A DNA stretch of 64,000 nt from Chloroflexota bacterium (GCA_016234555.1 JACRBJ010000065.1:1-64000); one strand, 5' to 3'; numbered from the stretch's first letter, positions 1-8,781 are shown. A program made the numbers and translations. Notes: a model not told the origin generated them from the letters alone.

Positions 1-137
1 GCCCTGAAATCAGCCTGACCCGCAAAGCCAGCCACTTTCGTGATCGCCGCCGTCAACGTGGTCTTGCCGTGGTCGATGTGTCCCATCGTCCCTACATTGA
101 GATGCGGTTTGCTGCGGTCAAATTTTGCCTTCGCCAT
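1..137 (-). CDS. tuf: Elongation factor Tu, N-terminal fragment (runs off the window start)
   Basis: The reverse strand from 137 reads MAKAKFDRSKPHLNVGTMG followed by HIDHGKTTLTAAI. This is the EF-Tu N-terminus with the GHIDHGKTT P-loop that binds GTP. EF-Tu delivers aminoacyl-tRNA to the ribosome. The ATG at 137-135 is preceded by a clear AAGGAG ribosome-binding site at about 141-150. Only about 45 codons are in the window. Three tRNA genes lie directly upstream on the same strand, so the gene is probably co-transcribed with them from the promoter at 520-547. It could only be confused with another translation GTPase, and the N-terminal sequence is typical of EF-Tu. Confidence 0.97.
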   Translation of the reverse strand, partial: MAKAKFDRSKPHLNVGTMGHIDHGKTTLTAAITKVAGFAGQADFR

Positions 138-186
138 AATGTAACTCCTTATTATTTTATAGAGAGGAATGCTTTTCAGCAACTGA

Positions 187-258
187 GCCCTCAACGAGAT
201 TCGAACCCGTGACCTCACCCTTACCAAGGGTGTGCTCTGCCGACTGAGCTATGAGGGC
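187..258 (-). tRNA. tRNA-Thr (anticodon GGU)
   Basis: A 72-nt cloverleaf reads on the reverse strand. It has a 7-bp acceptor stem GCCCTCA/TGAGGGC, a D-arm with AGCTCAGTCGGCAGAGC, the anticodon loop TTGGTAA on a CACCC/GGGTG stem, and the T-arm GGTTCGAATC. CCA is not encoded. It lies 49 nt before tuf, in the position of E. coli thrT upstream of tufB. Confidence 0.96.
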
Positions 259-261
259 TTG

Positions 262-290
262 ACGTGCTGACCGGAGAAATCTCCGGTAGT
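262..290 (-). other. Short hairpin between tRNA-Tyr and tRNA-Thr
   Basis: The 32-nt spacer contains CCGGAG-AAAT-CTCCGG at about 271-286, a perfect 6-bp stem with a 4-nt loop. It occupies the place where enterobacteria carry glyT. No U-tract follows, so it is more likely a processing or spacer hairpin than a terminator. Confidence 0.5.
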
Positions 291-372
291 GGGCAGTGAA
301 GGATTCGAACCTCCGAAGTCTTCTGACAACTGATTTACAGTCAGTCCCCTTTGGCCACTTGGGTAACTGCCC
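291..372 (-). tRNA. tRNA-Tyr (anticodon GUA)
   Basis: An 82-nt class II tRNA reads on the reverse strand. Acceptor GGGCAGT pairs with ACTGCCC. The anticodon loop CTGTAAA sits on a CTGA/TCAG stem. A long variable arm (GTCAGAAGACTTCGGA region) and T-loop GGTTCGAATCC are present. The long variable arm is expected for bacterial tRNA-Tyr. CCA is not encoded. It sits in a tRNA-Thr/Tyr/Thr-tuf array. Confidence 0.96.
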
Positions 373-429
373 TTGATAAATTGTTCGCTGACCGCCAACC
401 GATTTCGTCCTTCAATCGGCGACCACAGA

Positions 430-501
430 GCCGACGACGAGAATCGAACTCGTAACCGCCCGCTTACAAGGCGGGTGCTCTGCCGATTGAGCTACGTCGG
501 C
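430..501 (-). tRNA. tRNA-Thr (anticodon UGU)
   Basis: A 72-nt cloverleaf reads on the reverse strand with acceptor GCCGACG/CGTCGGC, D-arm AGCTCAATCGGCAGAGC, anticodon loop CTTGTAA on a CCCGC/GCGGG stem, and T-arm GAGTTCGATTCTC. It is the first gene after the promoter at 520-547 and corresponds to thrU of the E. coli tufB operon. Confidence 0.96.
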
Positions 502-519
502 GAGGGATTAAGCAGGGGG

Positions 520-547
520 ATTATACCAAAACAATACACAGCGTCAA
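520..547 (-). promoter_or_regulatory. Sigma-70-type promoter of the tRNA-tuf operon
   Basis: The reverse strand reads TTGACG (542-547), a 16-nt spacer and TATAAT (520-525), an almost perfect housekeeping promoter. The -10 box ends 18 nt before tRNA-Thr(UGU), as expected for a stable-RNA operon. Confidence 0.85.
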
Positions 548-818
548 GATAATTTCGTCACTGTTTCGCGGTTTTCCCGAAGCGGGATTCGTCCTTTTCA
601 TTTAAGAATACGCCGCCGCACAGGCAAATGCCCACCCCCCTTGCTTCTGGCACTACCGTTCTGGCGCTTCCGTTGGCGCTGAGTCACCTTGCCGACATGG
701 TGGGATTCGACAGGCGTATGGGAATTGTGGGCTTTTTGCTTGCCGGCGTTTCTTTCATCACCCTTGCCGCGAAAAGAGAAGTTTCAACAGGGTGATGACA
801 ACCTGTTTGGAGAAAAAA
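548..818. other. Gene-poor gap between the tRNA promoter and the TPR gene
   Basis: I see no convincing gene here. A 54-codon plus-strand reading frame runs from ATG 628 to TGA at about 793. It would encode a mildly hydrophobic peptide but has no ribosome-binding site and no recognised family. No strong terminator was seen for the TPR gene that ends at 819. Confidence 0.4.
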
Positions 819-1631
819 CTAAAACACCTTCCACCAATCCTTCTTGAGACTATTCAATTGCTCCTGGATATGTTGCTTCAATTGCGGAGAATTTGTCAAC
901 TTGAACGCGTTTTCGAAGTCAGCCCTTGCCTTTTTGTGGTCTCCCAGTTCCTGATACGCATACGCGCGGATCAGGTAGCCGTGGAAATAATTCGGCTTGT
1001 ATTTGATGGCACTGGAACCGTCTGCAATGGCTTTGTCGTACTGCTTCATATATAAATAAACCTTTCCCCTTTCGGAAAACGCCCAAGCCCAATCGGGGTC
1101 CAGTTCGAGGCAGCGGTTGAAGTCTGCCAGGGCAAGCGCGAATTCCTTCATCTGGGAATAACACATGCCGCGATTATAGATCGTGCCTTCGTCCATGTCA
1201 GAGTTGAGCCTGATCGCTTCATTGTAGGCTTCAATGGCTTCACTTAACCTTCCCATCCCCTGATAAGCCGAACCGATCCTGCGAAAGTACATCCCTGTGT
1301 TTTGGGGATCGAGCAACATGCCTTTCTTTGCATCAGCCAGTGCGCCCGCATAATCTCCCCTTGTGCCTCTTACCCAGGCACGCCCGTAGTATGCATATCC
1401 CAATTGCGGATCGATTTGAATAGCGTTCTCGAAGTCTCCCATTGCCATGTCGGGATACCCCATTTCCTGGGCGAGAAGTCCGCGCTCCACGTAGGCGGGC
1501 GCAAATCTCGGAACCAACTGGATGACGCGCGAATAGGTTTTTATGGCATCCTCCCATTTGCCTTCCGCTCTGAGTTGTTTCGCCCTTGTCCACAACTCAT
1601 TCAACTGGTTCTGAAAATCCTGAGATGCCAT
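819..1631 (-). CDS. TPR-repeat protein
   Basis: About 270 residues made almost entirely of tetratricopeptide repeats (34-residue helical pairs with W/A/Y/A/P signature positions, for example AIKTYSRVIQLVPRFAPAY and ALADFNRCLELDPDWAWAF). There are about six repeats between residues 15 and 250. TPR arrays are protein-interaction scaffolds, so no enzymatic role is proposed. There is no signal peptide, so it is likely cytoplasmic. I chose the ATG at 1631 because AGGAG lies 7 nt upstream. A GTG two codons earlier (1637) is the alternative. It lies downstream of dnaE on the same strand with a 57-bp gap and could be co-transcribed. Confidence 0.85.
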   Translation of the reverse strand: MASQDFQNQLNELWTRAKQLRAEGKWEDAIKTYSRVIQLVPRFAPAYVERGLLAQEMGYPDMAMGDFENAIQIDPQLGYAYYGRAWVRGTRGDYAGALADAKKGMLLDPQNTGMYFRRIGSAYQGMGRLSEAIEAYNEAIRLNSDMDEGTIYNRGMCYSQMKEFALALADFNRCLELDPDWAWAFSERGKVYLYMKQYDKAIADGSSAIKYKPNYFHGYLIRAYAYQELGDHKKARADFENAFKLTNSPQLKQHIQEQLNSLKKDWWKVF

Positions 1632-1688
1632 ATCCACGCTCCTATTTTGTCATGTCAGCCATCAGCTCGACGACAGTCAACCAGGAAA

Positions 1689-4600
1689 TTACTGGAATAC
1701 GATCTCGTCCACCCGCCAAACCTCTTCGCCGATCAACTTTTTGAGACGCGCCAGCAGTTCGGGACAAATGCGCGTGGTGTCGTTGGGAAAGTCGATCAGG
1801 TAGCCCTTGTTGTTCTCGAAGATCTGGAAGCTGAACTTGTCCCGTCCGTGCTGGGCGGTGAGGAGTCCGTGCAGGGTCTTGATGCGGCGCTTATCGCGTT
1901 CGTGGTCGCCCGTGGATCGCAGGGTGATGGTCAACTGGCGAGGGGGATGTTCCTTGTCCTTGTTTTCCTTTGCCAGCGGCACATACATCGAAGGGCGTTC
2001 GGGAGTTTCGATGTCCGCCAGCGCGGCGACGGCGCGGGTCACAAGCGGTGGGGTGACAGGCTCGTTCTTCTTGAACTTCGGCTCGGGTTTGGCGGCAATC
2101 GCGGCTTCCTCGAAGGACGGCTGCCACTGCATATCCCAACCATCGGGGAAGTTATCTGGCGGCGGGGGCATGTCACCCAAATCTACATCTGCGGCGTAGG
2201 CTGGAGTCGCCTCGCTGATTTGCTGACTCGCCGACTCGTCAACTCGTTGTCTCGCTGTCTCATTGACTCGCTGATTCTTTGACTCGCTGACTCGCTGACT
2301 CTCCACCGACTTGTAATTCAACGGCTTCACGGGTGCGGGCGGCATGTTGTCGTTTACTTCATCCACTACCGCAGATGTGACCTTGATCTCCGTCTCGATT
2401 TCGTCCACCAGAATCTTGGCAGGCGGGTTGGCGTTATCCACCTTGCCCTTGACGATGATGATGCGTCCGACGGTCATCTTGTCGCTGAACCTGGTCCACG
2501 TCTTCGGGAACATCACCAGTTCGATGGTTCCCTGAATATCCTCGATGGTGACGAAGCCCATCGGCTTGCCAGTCTTGGTGGTGTACGGGCGGACCACGGT
2601 GATCAGCCCCGCCACGCGGACCTTTTCCTCGTGCGCAGCTTCGGACAACTGTCCCGAAAAATAGCTGACGATTTGCGCCAACGTCACTTGGTGTTCGTTG
2701 AGCGGATGATCGGTGATATACAAGCCGATAAGTTCCCGCTCCCAGTTGAGCATCTCGCGTTTGTCCACGTCCTTGACCTCGGGCAGGTGAATTTCCTCCA
2801 CAATGCCCGTTGCCGCGCCGAAGAGACTCATCTGCCCCGCATCCGCCGCGCGGAAGTGGGCGCTGCTGATCGCCACAATGCGGTCAAGCGACGCAAGCAG
2901 CGAGGCGCGGTTCCCAAACGAATCCAGCGCCCCAACCTTGATGAGACATTCCAGCGAGCGCTTGCCAACCGTGCGAAGGTCCACGCGGCGGGCGAAGTCA
3001 TTGAGGTCGCTGAATTTTCCGTGGGCAATTCTCTCTTCAATAATTGGCTGGACGGAGTTTTCTCCGACGTTCTTGATGGCTCCCATGCCAAAGCGGATGT
3101 TTGGTTTACCGTCCACATCCTCGATGCTGAAATCCCACTCCGACGCGTTGACATCGGGTTGCAAGACCGGCACGCCCATCGTCCGCGCATCCGCGATGTA
3201 GAAGGCAACCTTCTCCGTCTGGCTCGCCGAAGCGGACATGAGCGCGGTCATGTACTCAGCCGGATAATGCGCTTTGAGATACGCTGTCTGGACGGCAATC
3301 ACGCCGTAGTCGGCCGCATGGCTCTTGTTAAATCCATACCTCGCAAACTCTTCCCAATCCGAATAGATGGCATCGGCAGTTGATTGCTCCATACCTTTTT
3401 CGACAGCGCCCTTTACGAACTTGGCGCGGTGCTTTTCGATTTCCTCTTTCTTCTTCTTGGAAATCGCCTTGCGAAGTTCATCCGACTCGGAGGGAGTGTA
3501 TCCCGCCAGTTCGACGGCGGCGCGCATCAACTGTTCCTGATAGACGGGGATGCCATAGGTATCCTGGAAGATGGGAGCCATCGACGGGTGACGGTATTCC
3601 ACTTCCGCTTCGCCGTGCATGCGCGCGATGTAATCGGGGATGAACTGCATGGGACCCGGGCGATACAACGCCACCATCGCGATGATGTTGTCGAGGTTCT
3701 TCGGCTTCATCTGTACCAGCCAGCGGGTCATTCCTCCACCTTCGACTTGGAACACACCTGCAGTTTGACCAGCGCCCATCAACTCAAACGACTTCGGATC
3801 GTCGATTGGGATATTCCCCAAATCGAGTTTAATTCCATGCCGCTTCTCGATCAGATCACAGGCGCGCGCCATCACCGTCAACGTGATGAGACCGAGGAAG
3901 TCCACCTTCAACATGCCGAGCGAATCGAGGATGCCCATTTCGAACTGGGTCACAGACTTGATCGGCGTCTCCTCCGAACCAGAGGTGGGACGATGCAGGG
4001 GCAGATAATCCACAATAGGTTTGTCTGAGATGACCACGCCCGCCGCGTGTGTGCCGGCATTGCGGACAGTCCCCTCCATCTTCGCGGCAAGGTCAATGAC
4101 CTCGTGCATCTGCGGATTCTTGTTGTAGATTTCCTTGAATTCGGCAACCGCCATCGCGTCTTCCATGGTGGTGTTGCGTCCCGAAACAAAGGGAACGAGT
4201 TTCGCAGTGCGATCAACTTCGGGCAGAGGAATTTCCATCACCCGCGCCACATCACGGATGGCGGCTTTCGTGCCCATCGTGCCGAAGGTGATGATTTGCG
4301 CCACCTTGTCCGAGCCGTATTTGTTCGAACAATATTCCAGCATTTCAGAGCGGCGGTCATCGCGGAAGTCGAGGTCGATATCGGGCATCGAGATACGCCC
4401 GGGGTTGAGGAAGCGCTCAAAGATGAGCGCGTGTTCGAGCGGGTCGACCCGTGTGATGTCCAGTGTGTAAGCGATGATGGAACCAGCCGCCGAGCCGCGG
4501 GCGTTATACCAAATCCCGTGGTCGCGGGCGAAGCGGCACAAATCCCAAACGATGAGGAAGTAGGCGTCGAATCCCATCGTGTGGACGACGCCCAACTCGT

Positions 4601-5570
4601 AGTCGAGTCTTTCCTGCACCCGCTGGCTGGTTGCTTCGCTCCCGAACTTGGTCGCCGCCCCAGCCTGACACAGTTTTCGCAGATAGCTCTCCGCCGTCTC
4701 ACCGTCAGGGACGGGGAACTCAGGCAGGTGATAGCCTTTGAAGCCCAGATCCACGTTGCAGCGTTCGGCGATGAGCAGGGTGTTGCTCAAGGCGTCAGGG
4801 ACTTCCGCGAAAATTTTGCTCATCTCTGCGGGCGAGCGTAGATAATATGAGTCATCGGTCATCCGCATACGATCGGGATCGTTGAGCGTGGAGTTGGTCT
4901 GGATGGCGAGCAGGATGTCCTGCAAACGCGCGTCGTCCTGGTTAATGTAATGGACGTCATTCGTGGCCACATATCGAGCTGAGTAACGCGCGCCCAACTC
5001 CAGCAACTTCTTGTTGAGGTCGGTGATTTCCTTGATGTTGTGTTGCTGCAACTCGATGAAGAAACGGTCCTTGCCGAAAACATCCTGATACCAGTCCCAG
5101 CGGCGGACAGCCTCCTGCGGATTCTCGTCCAGCAGCGCACGCGGAATCTCGGCGGACATACAGCCCGAAGTGCAGATCAACCCTTCCGAGTGAGCGGCGA
5201 GAAAATCATGGTCGATGCGCGGATAATAATAGAAGCCGTCCATCTGGGCAGCGGAGGCGATCTGCAACAGGTTGCGATAGCCAGTGTCATTTTCCGCGAG
5301 CAGAAGCAGGTGCGACGAGGTACGGTCTACTTTGGAATCCTTATCCTTCATCCCCCGCGCCGCCATGTAGGTCTCCAACCCAATGATTGGCTTGACCCCT
5401 TCAGACCTGGCGGCTTTGTAGAAATCGATCACCCCGAACATCGTCCCGTGGTCGGTGATGGCAACCGAATCCATGTTCATCTCTTTGACACGTTTGACCA
5501 GCTTCTTGATGTTCGAGAAGCCGTCGAGCAGGGAATATTCAGTATGAACGTGGAGGTGGGCAAAGGACAT
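1689..5570 (-). CDS. dnaE: DNA polymerase III alpha subunit
   Basis: The 1293-residue replicative polymerase subunit. An intact PHP domain opens the protein (HLHVHTEYS at 5-13 and ITDHG at 38-42 carry the metal ligands). The polymerase palm has RGSAAGS (358-364) and the catalytic PDIDLDF (396-402), with a further DFLGL aspartate. A helix-hairpin-helix region and an OB fold (VRVAGLITVVRPYTTKTGKP region) follow. The length is slightly above the usual 1150-1200. Part of the excess is a Q/R/S/E-rich insert at about 1091-1119 encoded by an 8-nt tandem repeat. A TATAAT-like box at 5610-5615 could be its -10 element. No Shine-Dalgarno is seen before the ATG. The assignment is secure. Confidence 0.97.
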   Translation of the reverse strand: MSFAHLHVHTEYSLLDGFSNIKKLVKRVKEMNMDSVAITDHGTMFGVIDFYKAARSEGVKPIIGLETYMAARGMKDKDSKVDRTSSHLLLLAENDTGYRNLLQIASAAQMDGFYYYPRIDHDFLAAHSEGLICTSGCMSAEIPRALLDENPQEAVRRWDWYQDVFGKDRFFIELQQHNIKEITDLNKKLLELGARYSARYVATNDVHYINQDDARLQDILLAIQTNSTLNDPDRMRMTDDSYYLRSPAEMSKIFAEVPDALSNTLLIAERCNVDLGFKGYHLPEFPVPDGETAESYLRKLCQAGAATKFGSEATSQRVQERLDYELGVVHTMGFDAYFLIVWDLCRFARDHGIWYNARGSAAGSIIAYTLDITRVDPLEHALIFERFLNPGRISMPDIDLDFRDDRRSEMLEYCSNKYGSDKVAQIITFGTMGTKAAIRDVARVMEIPLPEVDRTAKLVPFVSGRNTTMEDAMAVAEFKEIYNKNPQMHEVIDLAAKMEGTVRNAGTHAAGVVISDKPIVDYLPLHRPTSGSEETPIKSVTQFEMGILDSLGMLKVDFLGLITLTVMARACDLIEKRHGIKLDLGNIPIDDPKSFELMGAGQTAGVFQVEGGGMTRWLVQMKPKNLDNIIAMVALYRPGPMQFIPDYIARMHGEAEVEYRHPSMAPIFQDTYGIPVYQEQLMRAAVELAGYTPSESDELRKAISKKKKEEIEKHRAKFVKGAVEKGMEQSTADAIYSDWEEFARYGFNKSHAADYGVIAVQTAYLKAHYPAEYMTALMSASASQTEKVAFYIADARTMGVPVLQPDVNASEWDFSIEDVDGKPNIRFGMGAIKNVGENSVQPIIEERIAHGKFSDLNDFARRVDLRTVGKRSLECLIKVGALDSFGNRASLLASLDRIVAISSAHFRAADAGQMSLFGAATGIVEEIHLPEVKDVDKREMLNWERELIGLYITDHPLNEHQVTLAQIVSYFSGQLSEAAHEEKVRVAGLITVVRPYTTKTGKPMGFVTIEDIQGTIELVMFPKTWTRFSDKMTVGRIIIVKGKVDNANPPAKILVDEIETEIKVTSAVVDEVNDNMPPAPVKPLNYKSVESQRVSESKNQRVNETARQRVDESASQQISEATPAYAADVDLGDMPPPPDNFPDGWDMQWQPSFEEAAIAAKPEPKFKKNEPVTPPLVTRAVAALADIETPERPSMYVPLAKENKDKEHPPRQLTITLRSTGDHERDKRRIKTLHGLLTAQHGRDKFSFQIFENNKGYLIDFPNDTTRICPELLARLKKLIGEEVWRVDEIVFQ
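2213..2300. repeat. 8-nt tandem repeat inside dnaE (11 units, in frame)
   Basis: Eleven degenerate copies of CGCTGACT (plus-strand sense) lie end to end, for example CGCTGATT, TGCTGACT, CGCCGACT, CGTCAACT and CGCTGACT twice. Because 8 and 3 are coprime, the dnaE reading frame meets the repeat in all three phases. It produces an 8-residue period (QRVSESKN, QRVNETAR, QRVDESAS, QQISEA). The insert lies between the OB fold and the C-terminal domain. Confidence 0.92.
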
Positions 5571-5574
5571 GTTG

Positions 5575-5595
5575 GGTAATTGGTAATTGGAGATT
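5575..5595. repeat. 7-nt tandem repeat upstream of dnaE
   Basis: GGTAATT, GGTAATT, GGAGATT: three heptamers immediately before the dnaE start codon, in its presumed 5' untranslated region. They belong to the heptamer repeat family seen through the window. Confidence 0.7.
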
Positions 5596-5609
5596 AAGGG
5601 GTAAAAAAG

Positions 5610-5615
5610 ATTATA
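5610..5615 (-). promoter_or_regulatory. Possible -10 box for dnaE
   Basis: TATAAT on the reverse strand, 39 nt before the dnaE ATG. No good -35 hexamer was found at 16-18 nt. Confidence 0.4.
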
Positions 5616-5657
5616 GCACGCATGTTCGTAAACGTCCCCAACAACAGGCTTAAAATA

Positions 5658-6560
5658 TTACAGGCTTTTTTTACTTTTATTCAACTGCCAATAGGATAGA
5701 CTCAAATGGGCGCCAAAAATGAAAATCAGGCTGCTGATGTAAGCCCACAACAGGAAGGCGATGATGGTTGCCAGCGTGCCGTATACCAGATTGGTAATGG
5801 AGATATAGGCAGAGACAAAGGATAGGAAAATTTTCTTGGCGAATTCCCAAAGGATGCCCGCTCCAATCGCTCCCACACCGACTTCACGCCAGTTGGAGGC
5901 ACCATGAGGCAGAATCATGTAAAGCGCCATGAACAGTGTGACATCAAGCAGGATGGTCAGGAACAGATTGACGCCGTGCCCGAATGGGATGACCTGGTCT
6001 GGCAGCCAATGGCTGATGTTGGCAATCAAACTGCCCGCAAAGGAAATCAAAAAGAGGACGGGGCCAATGAACAGCATCACGAACAGGATGGAGACTCCGC
6101 GCCACTTCAACGCTGAGCGCAGTTGTTTGACCTGCCAGATTTCATTCAAGGTATGCGTCAGGGTGTAGAAAAATGTCGAAGCAGACCACGCCATGCCGAC
6201 CAGGGCAACCCCAGTGACAGGTCCACGGCTGCGGATGATCTGACTGATATTTTGTCCCAGCAATTGTCCCAACGCTGGCGCGATGAATTCCAGCCTTTGG
6301 ATGATGACGTACTGATCCATGGCGGGCTCAAAGCCAAAACTGGCAAGTGAGATGCTCAGCAGAATCAAAGGGAAAAGGGAGAACAGCGCTATGTAGGCGA
6401 TCGCCGAAGCCAGGAACCCTGTGTCGGGCATCAGGGTTTCCTTGACCGCATTGGCAAACACCCCCAACCAGCCATTCGTGCGCTCATTGAGTCTATGGAT
6501 CAGAAGAACGCCCTGTTGCCACAGCGCAGAAATAAACCTGGATATTCTTCGCAATCTCAT
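5658..6560 (-). CDS. YihY/BrkB-family inner-membrane protein
   Basis: About 300 residues with six hydrophobic segments. It has the family layout: a basic N-terminus, GFLASAIAYIALFSLFPLILL near residue 50, and a late G-A-G-I-LWE-AKK-F region followed by YGTLATIIAFLLWAYISSLIFIFGA. The family was once annotated as ribonuclease BN. It is now regarded as membrane proteins of unsettled function with possible transport roles. I chose ATG 6560, which overlaps the recQ stop by one base (TAATG) and has AGAAGAG upstream. A start at 6584 inside recQ is possible. The overlap implies translational coupling to recQ. Confidence 0.88.
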   Translation of the reverse strand: MRLRRISRFISALWQQGVLLIHRLNERTNGWLGVFANAVKETLMPDTGFLASAIAYIALFSLFPLILLSISLASFGFEPAMDQYVIIQRLEFIAPALGQLLGQNISQIIRSRGPVTGVALVGMAWSASTFFYTLTHTLNEIWQVKQLRSALKWRGVSILFVMLFIGPVLFLISFAGSLIANISHWLPDQVIPFGHGVNLFLTILLDVTLFMALYMILPHGASNWREVGVGAIGAGILWEFAKKIFLSFVSAYISITNLVYGTLATIIAFLLWAYISSLIFIFGAHLSLSYWQLNKSKKSL

Positions 6561-8734
6561 TATCTCTTCTCGCACAAATAGCACAAGCGCAGAATCTTCA
6601 ACTCATCGTAGTTGACCGTGCCGTTCAGCTTTTCGTGGACGGGCTTGAGCATGTCCGAGCCGAGCATGTCGAACGCCTTGAAGACTTTCATCTGCTGGTC
6701 GGGATTGAGTTTCGACAAGCCGATCAAATCCTCAGCCGAGCGCAGCGGGTCGCCTGCCATGATGTATCGCGCAAGATGATTCAAAATGGTATCGGCGCTC
6801 ACATTGTAGCGCGCCATCAACGTCTGCACGCTTTCGCCCGCGTTGTAGGCGTCACCAACAGCCATGTAACGCCGCCCCGCGTCATCCTTTTCGCGCATCG
6901 GTGTCTTGTATTTTTCCTCGATTCGATTTTCCCTGCAATATCCCTTGATGATCGCCAGAAAATCCGCGCCGTAGCGTTCGTATTTCACCTTGCCCATGCC
7001 ACTCATGTTGAGCAAGCTTTCCTTCGACTGTGGATAATATGCCGCCATCTGCGCCAGGGTCTTGTCCGAGAAGATGACATACGGAGGCACGTTGGATGCG
7101 TCCGCCAGTTCCTTGCGTTTGTTGCGGAGCAGGGCAAACAGGGACGCGTCGTATTCGGGTTCCTCCGTCGATGTGGATTTAACTCTCGCGGTCGGTTTTT
7201 CGCTCCGCCTTGGCTCGTTGATTTGCCCCTTGACCTGCTCCCGCGACTTGAGCATTTCCAACCCTTTGGCTGTCACCGACAGAACCCGATAAGCGGGTTC
7301 CTGCTCCAGCAGTCCGCGCTCCACCAGTTGACGGGAGAGGTGCATCCACTGGCTTTTGGTCAATTCCTTTCCAATGCCGTAGGTGGATAATTCATCGTGT
7401 TTGTAGCGAACCACCTTTTCGTTTTTCGAGCCGAGCAAAATATCCACAATATGCGCCGCGCCGAATTTTTCCCCGCTGCGCTTGACGCAGGACAAAAGCT
7501 TTTGCGCGGGGATGGTAATGTCGGTCAGTTCGGATTCGTCTGCTCCGCAGTTATCGCACGTGCCGCACTTTTCCTGCGAGAAGGTCTCGCCGAAATAGGC
7601 AAGCAACGGCTTGCGGCGGCAAACGCTGCCCTCAGCATAGCGGGTCATCGCCTCCAGATGTCCATACGACGCGCTGCGTTCAGGCTCTTCTTTTTGGTCG
7701 ATGAAATACCTGAGTTTGGCGGCATCGGCGTAGGTGTAGAGCAGCAAACAATGTGACGGCAGTCCGTCTCGTCCTGCGCGCCCGATTTCCTGGTAATAGC
7801 CTTCGATACTCTTCGGCAGGTCGTAGTGGATGACAAAGCGCACGTTCGGCTTGTTGATCCCCATCCCGAAGGCAATCGTCGCCACAATGATCTGCACATC
7901 GTCACGGATGAAGGCTTCCTGGTTCCGTCTGCGTTCATCGTCTTCCAGCCCTGCATGGTATGGGCGAACGGAATAGCCGTATTGTGCAAGGGTCGCGGTG
8001 AGCTCGTCCACTTGTTTGCGCGAGAAACAGTAAATGATTCCCGACTGGTCTTTGAAATTTCGCAGGAAGTTCAGCGTCTGGGAAACGGGGTTTTTCTTGG
8101 GCGTCACTTCAATAAACAGGTTATCCCGGTTGAACGAAGCAAGAAACTCATTCGATTGAGTAAATCCCAGCGAAGATTTGATGTCTGCGCGGACTCGGGG
8201 GGTGGCGGTGGCTGTCAGCGCCATGCACACGGCGGAGGGGAATTTGCGGCGCACATCCACAAGCTGGCGGTATTCGGGGCGGAAGTCGTGACCCCACTCC
8301 GAGATGCAGTGAGCTTCGTCGATGGCAAACAGGTCAACTCGAAGTCCAGATAGAAGCGAGAAAAGCCTAGGAGTCAGCAAAGTTTCGGGCGCCACGTAAA
8401 GTAGTTTGATCTGTCCGCTCCTCACTAAATCCATGTTCGCCTGGTATTCCTCCTGGGAGAGTGAACTGTTGAGGAAAAGTGCGGGCACACCCAGTTCACC
8501 AAGTTGCTCCACCTGGTCTTTCATCAGGGCGATCAACGGCGAGATGACCACCGTCAGCCCGTCGAAAATCAGAGCGGGGATTTGATAAGTGAGCGACTTT
8601 CCTCCGCCTGTCGGCATGATAACCAGCGAATCACGTCTCGCCTGCACGTTGGCAATGATTTCGCGCTGCAGCGGCTTGAAAGTATCGTAACCGAACACGG
8701 ATTTTAGGATGGATTCGGGGGTGGGCATATCCAT
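6560..8734 (-). CDS. recQ: ATP-dependent DNA helicase RecQ
   Basis: 724-residue superfamily 2 helicase of recombination and repair. Walker A is MPTGGGKSLTY (about 41-51), the DEAH box with RecQ extension is DEAHCISEWGHDFRPEY, motif VI is QEIGRAGRDG. The zinc site cysteines fall in CRRKPLLAYFGE...CGTCDNCG. An RQC winged helix and an HRDC domain (LFALLRNKRKELAD onward) follow. The C-terminal extra ~120 residues contain a helix-turn-helix-like segment (SVQTLMARYNVSADTILNHL), as in some longer RecQ proteins. ATGs at 8734 and 8728 are both possible; a TATAAT at 8738-8743 lies so close that the mRNA is probably leaderless and starts near the second ATG. It is divergent from the regulator at 8782. 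Confidence 0.96.
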   Translation of the reverse strand: MDMPTPESILKSVFGYDTFKPLQREIIANVQARRDSLVIMPTGGGKSLTYQIPALIFDGLTVVISPLIALMKDQVEQLGELGVPALFLNSSLSQEEYQANMDLVRSGQIKLLYVAPETLLTPRLFSLLSGLRVDLFAIDEAHCISEWGHDFRPEYRQLVDVRRKFPSAVCMALTATATPRVRADIKSSLGFTQSNEFLASFNRDNLFIEVTPKKNPVSQTLNFLRNFKDQSGIIYCFSRKQVDELTATLAQYGYSVRPYHAGLEDDERRRNQEAFIRDDVQIIVATIAFGMGINKPNVRFVIHYDLPKSIEGYYQEIGRAGRDGLPSHCLLLYTYADAAKLRYFIDQKEEPERSASYGHLEAMTRYAEGSVCRRKPLLAYFGETFSQEKCGTCDNCGADESELTDITIPAQKLLSCVKRSGEKFGAAHIVDILLGSKNEKVVRYKHDELSTYGIGKELTKSQWMHLSRQLVERGLLEQEPAYRVLSVTAKGLEMLKSREQVKGQINEPRRSEKPTARVKSTSTEEPEYDASLFALLRNKRKELADASNVPPYVIFSDKTLAQMAAYYPQSKESLLNMSGMGKVKYERYGADFLAIIKGYCRENRIEEKYKTPMREKDDAGRRYMAVGDAYNAGESVQTLMARYNVSADTILNHLARYIMAGDPLRSAEDLIGLSKLNPDQQMKVFKAFDMLGSDMLKPVHEKLNGTVNYDELKILRLCYLCEKR

Positions 8735-8737
8735 TTG

Positions 8738-8743
8738 ATTATA
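8738..8743 (-). promoter_or_regulatory. -10 box of recQ (near-leaderless)
   Basis: TATAAT on the reverse strand ends 9 nt before the ATG at 8728. This predicts a transcript with essentially no 5' leader. The -35 match is weak. Confidence 0.5.
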
Positions 8744-8781
8744 ATGTTTTTGTATTCATTTTCAGGGCTGTTGCATGTAAA

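Noticed and set aside
628..792. 54-codon plus-strand frame after the tRNA promoter
   Set aside because: No ribosome-binding site, no recognised family; kept only as a note in the gap entry.
1302..2282. Plus-strand frame of 326 codons opposite dnaE and the TPR gene
   Set aside because: It is a shadow of well-supported minus-strand genes, has no family resemblance and ends in the 8-nt repeat.
4047..4841. Plus-strand frame of 264 codons opposite dnaE
   Set aside because: Antisense shadow of the conserved polymerase domain.
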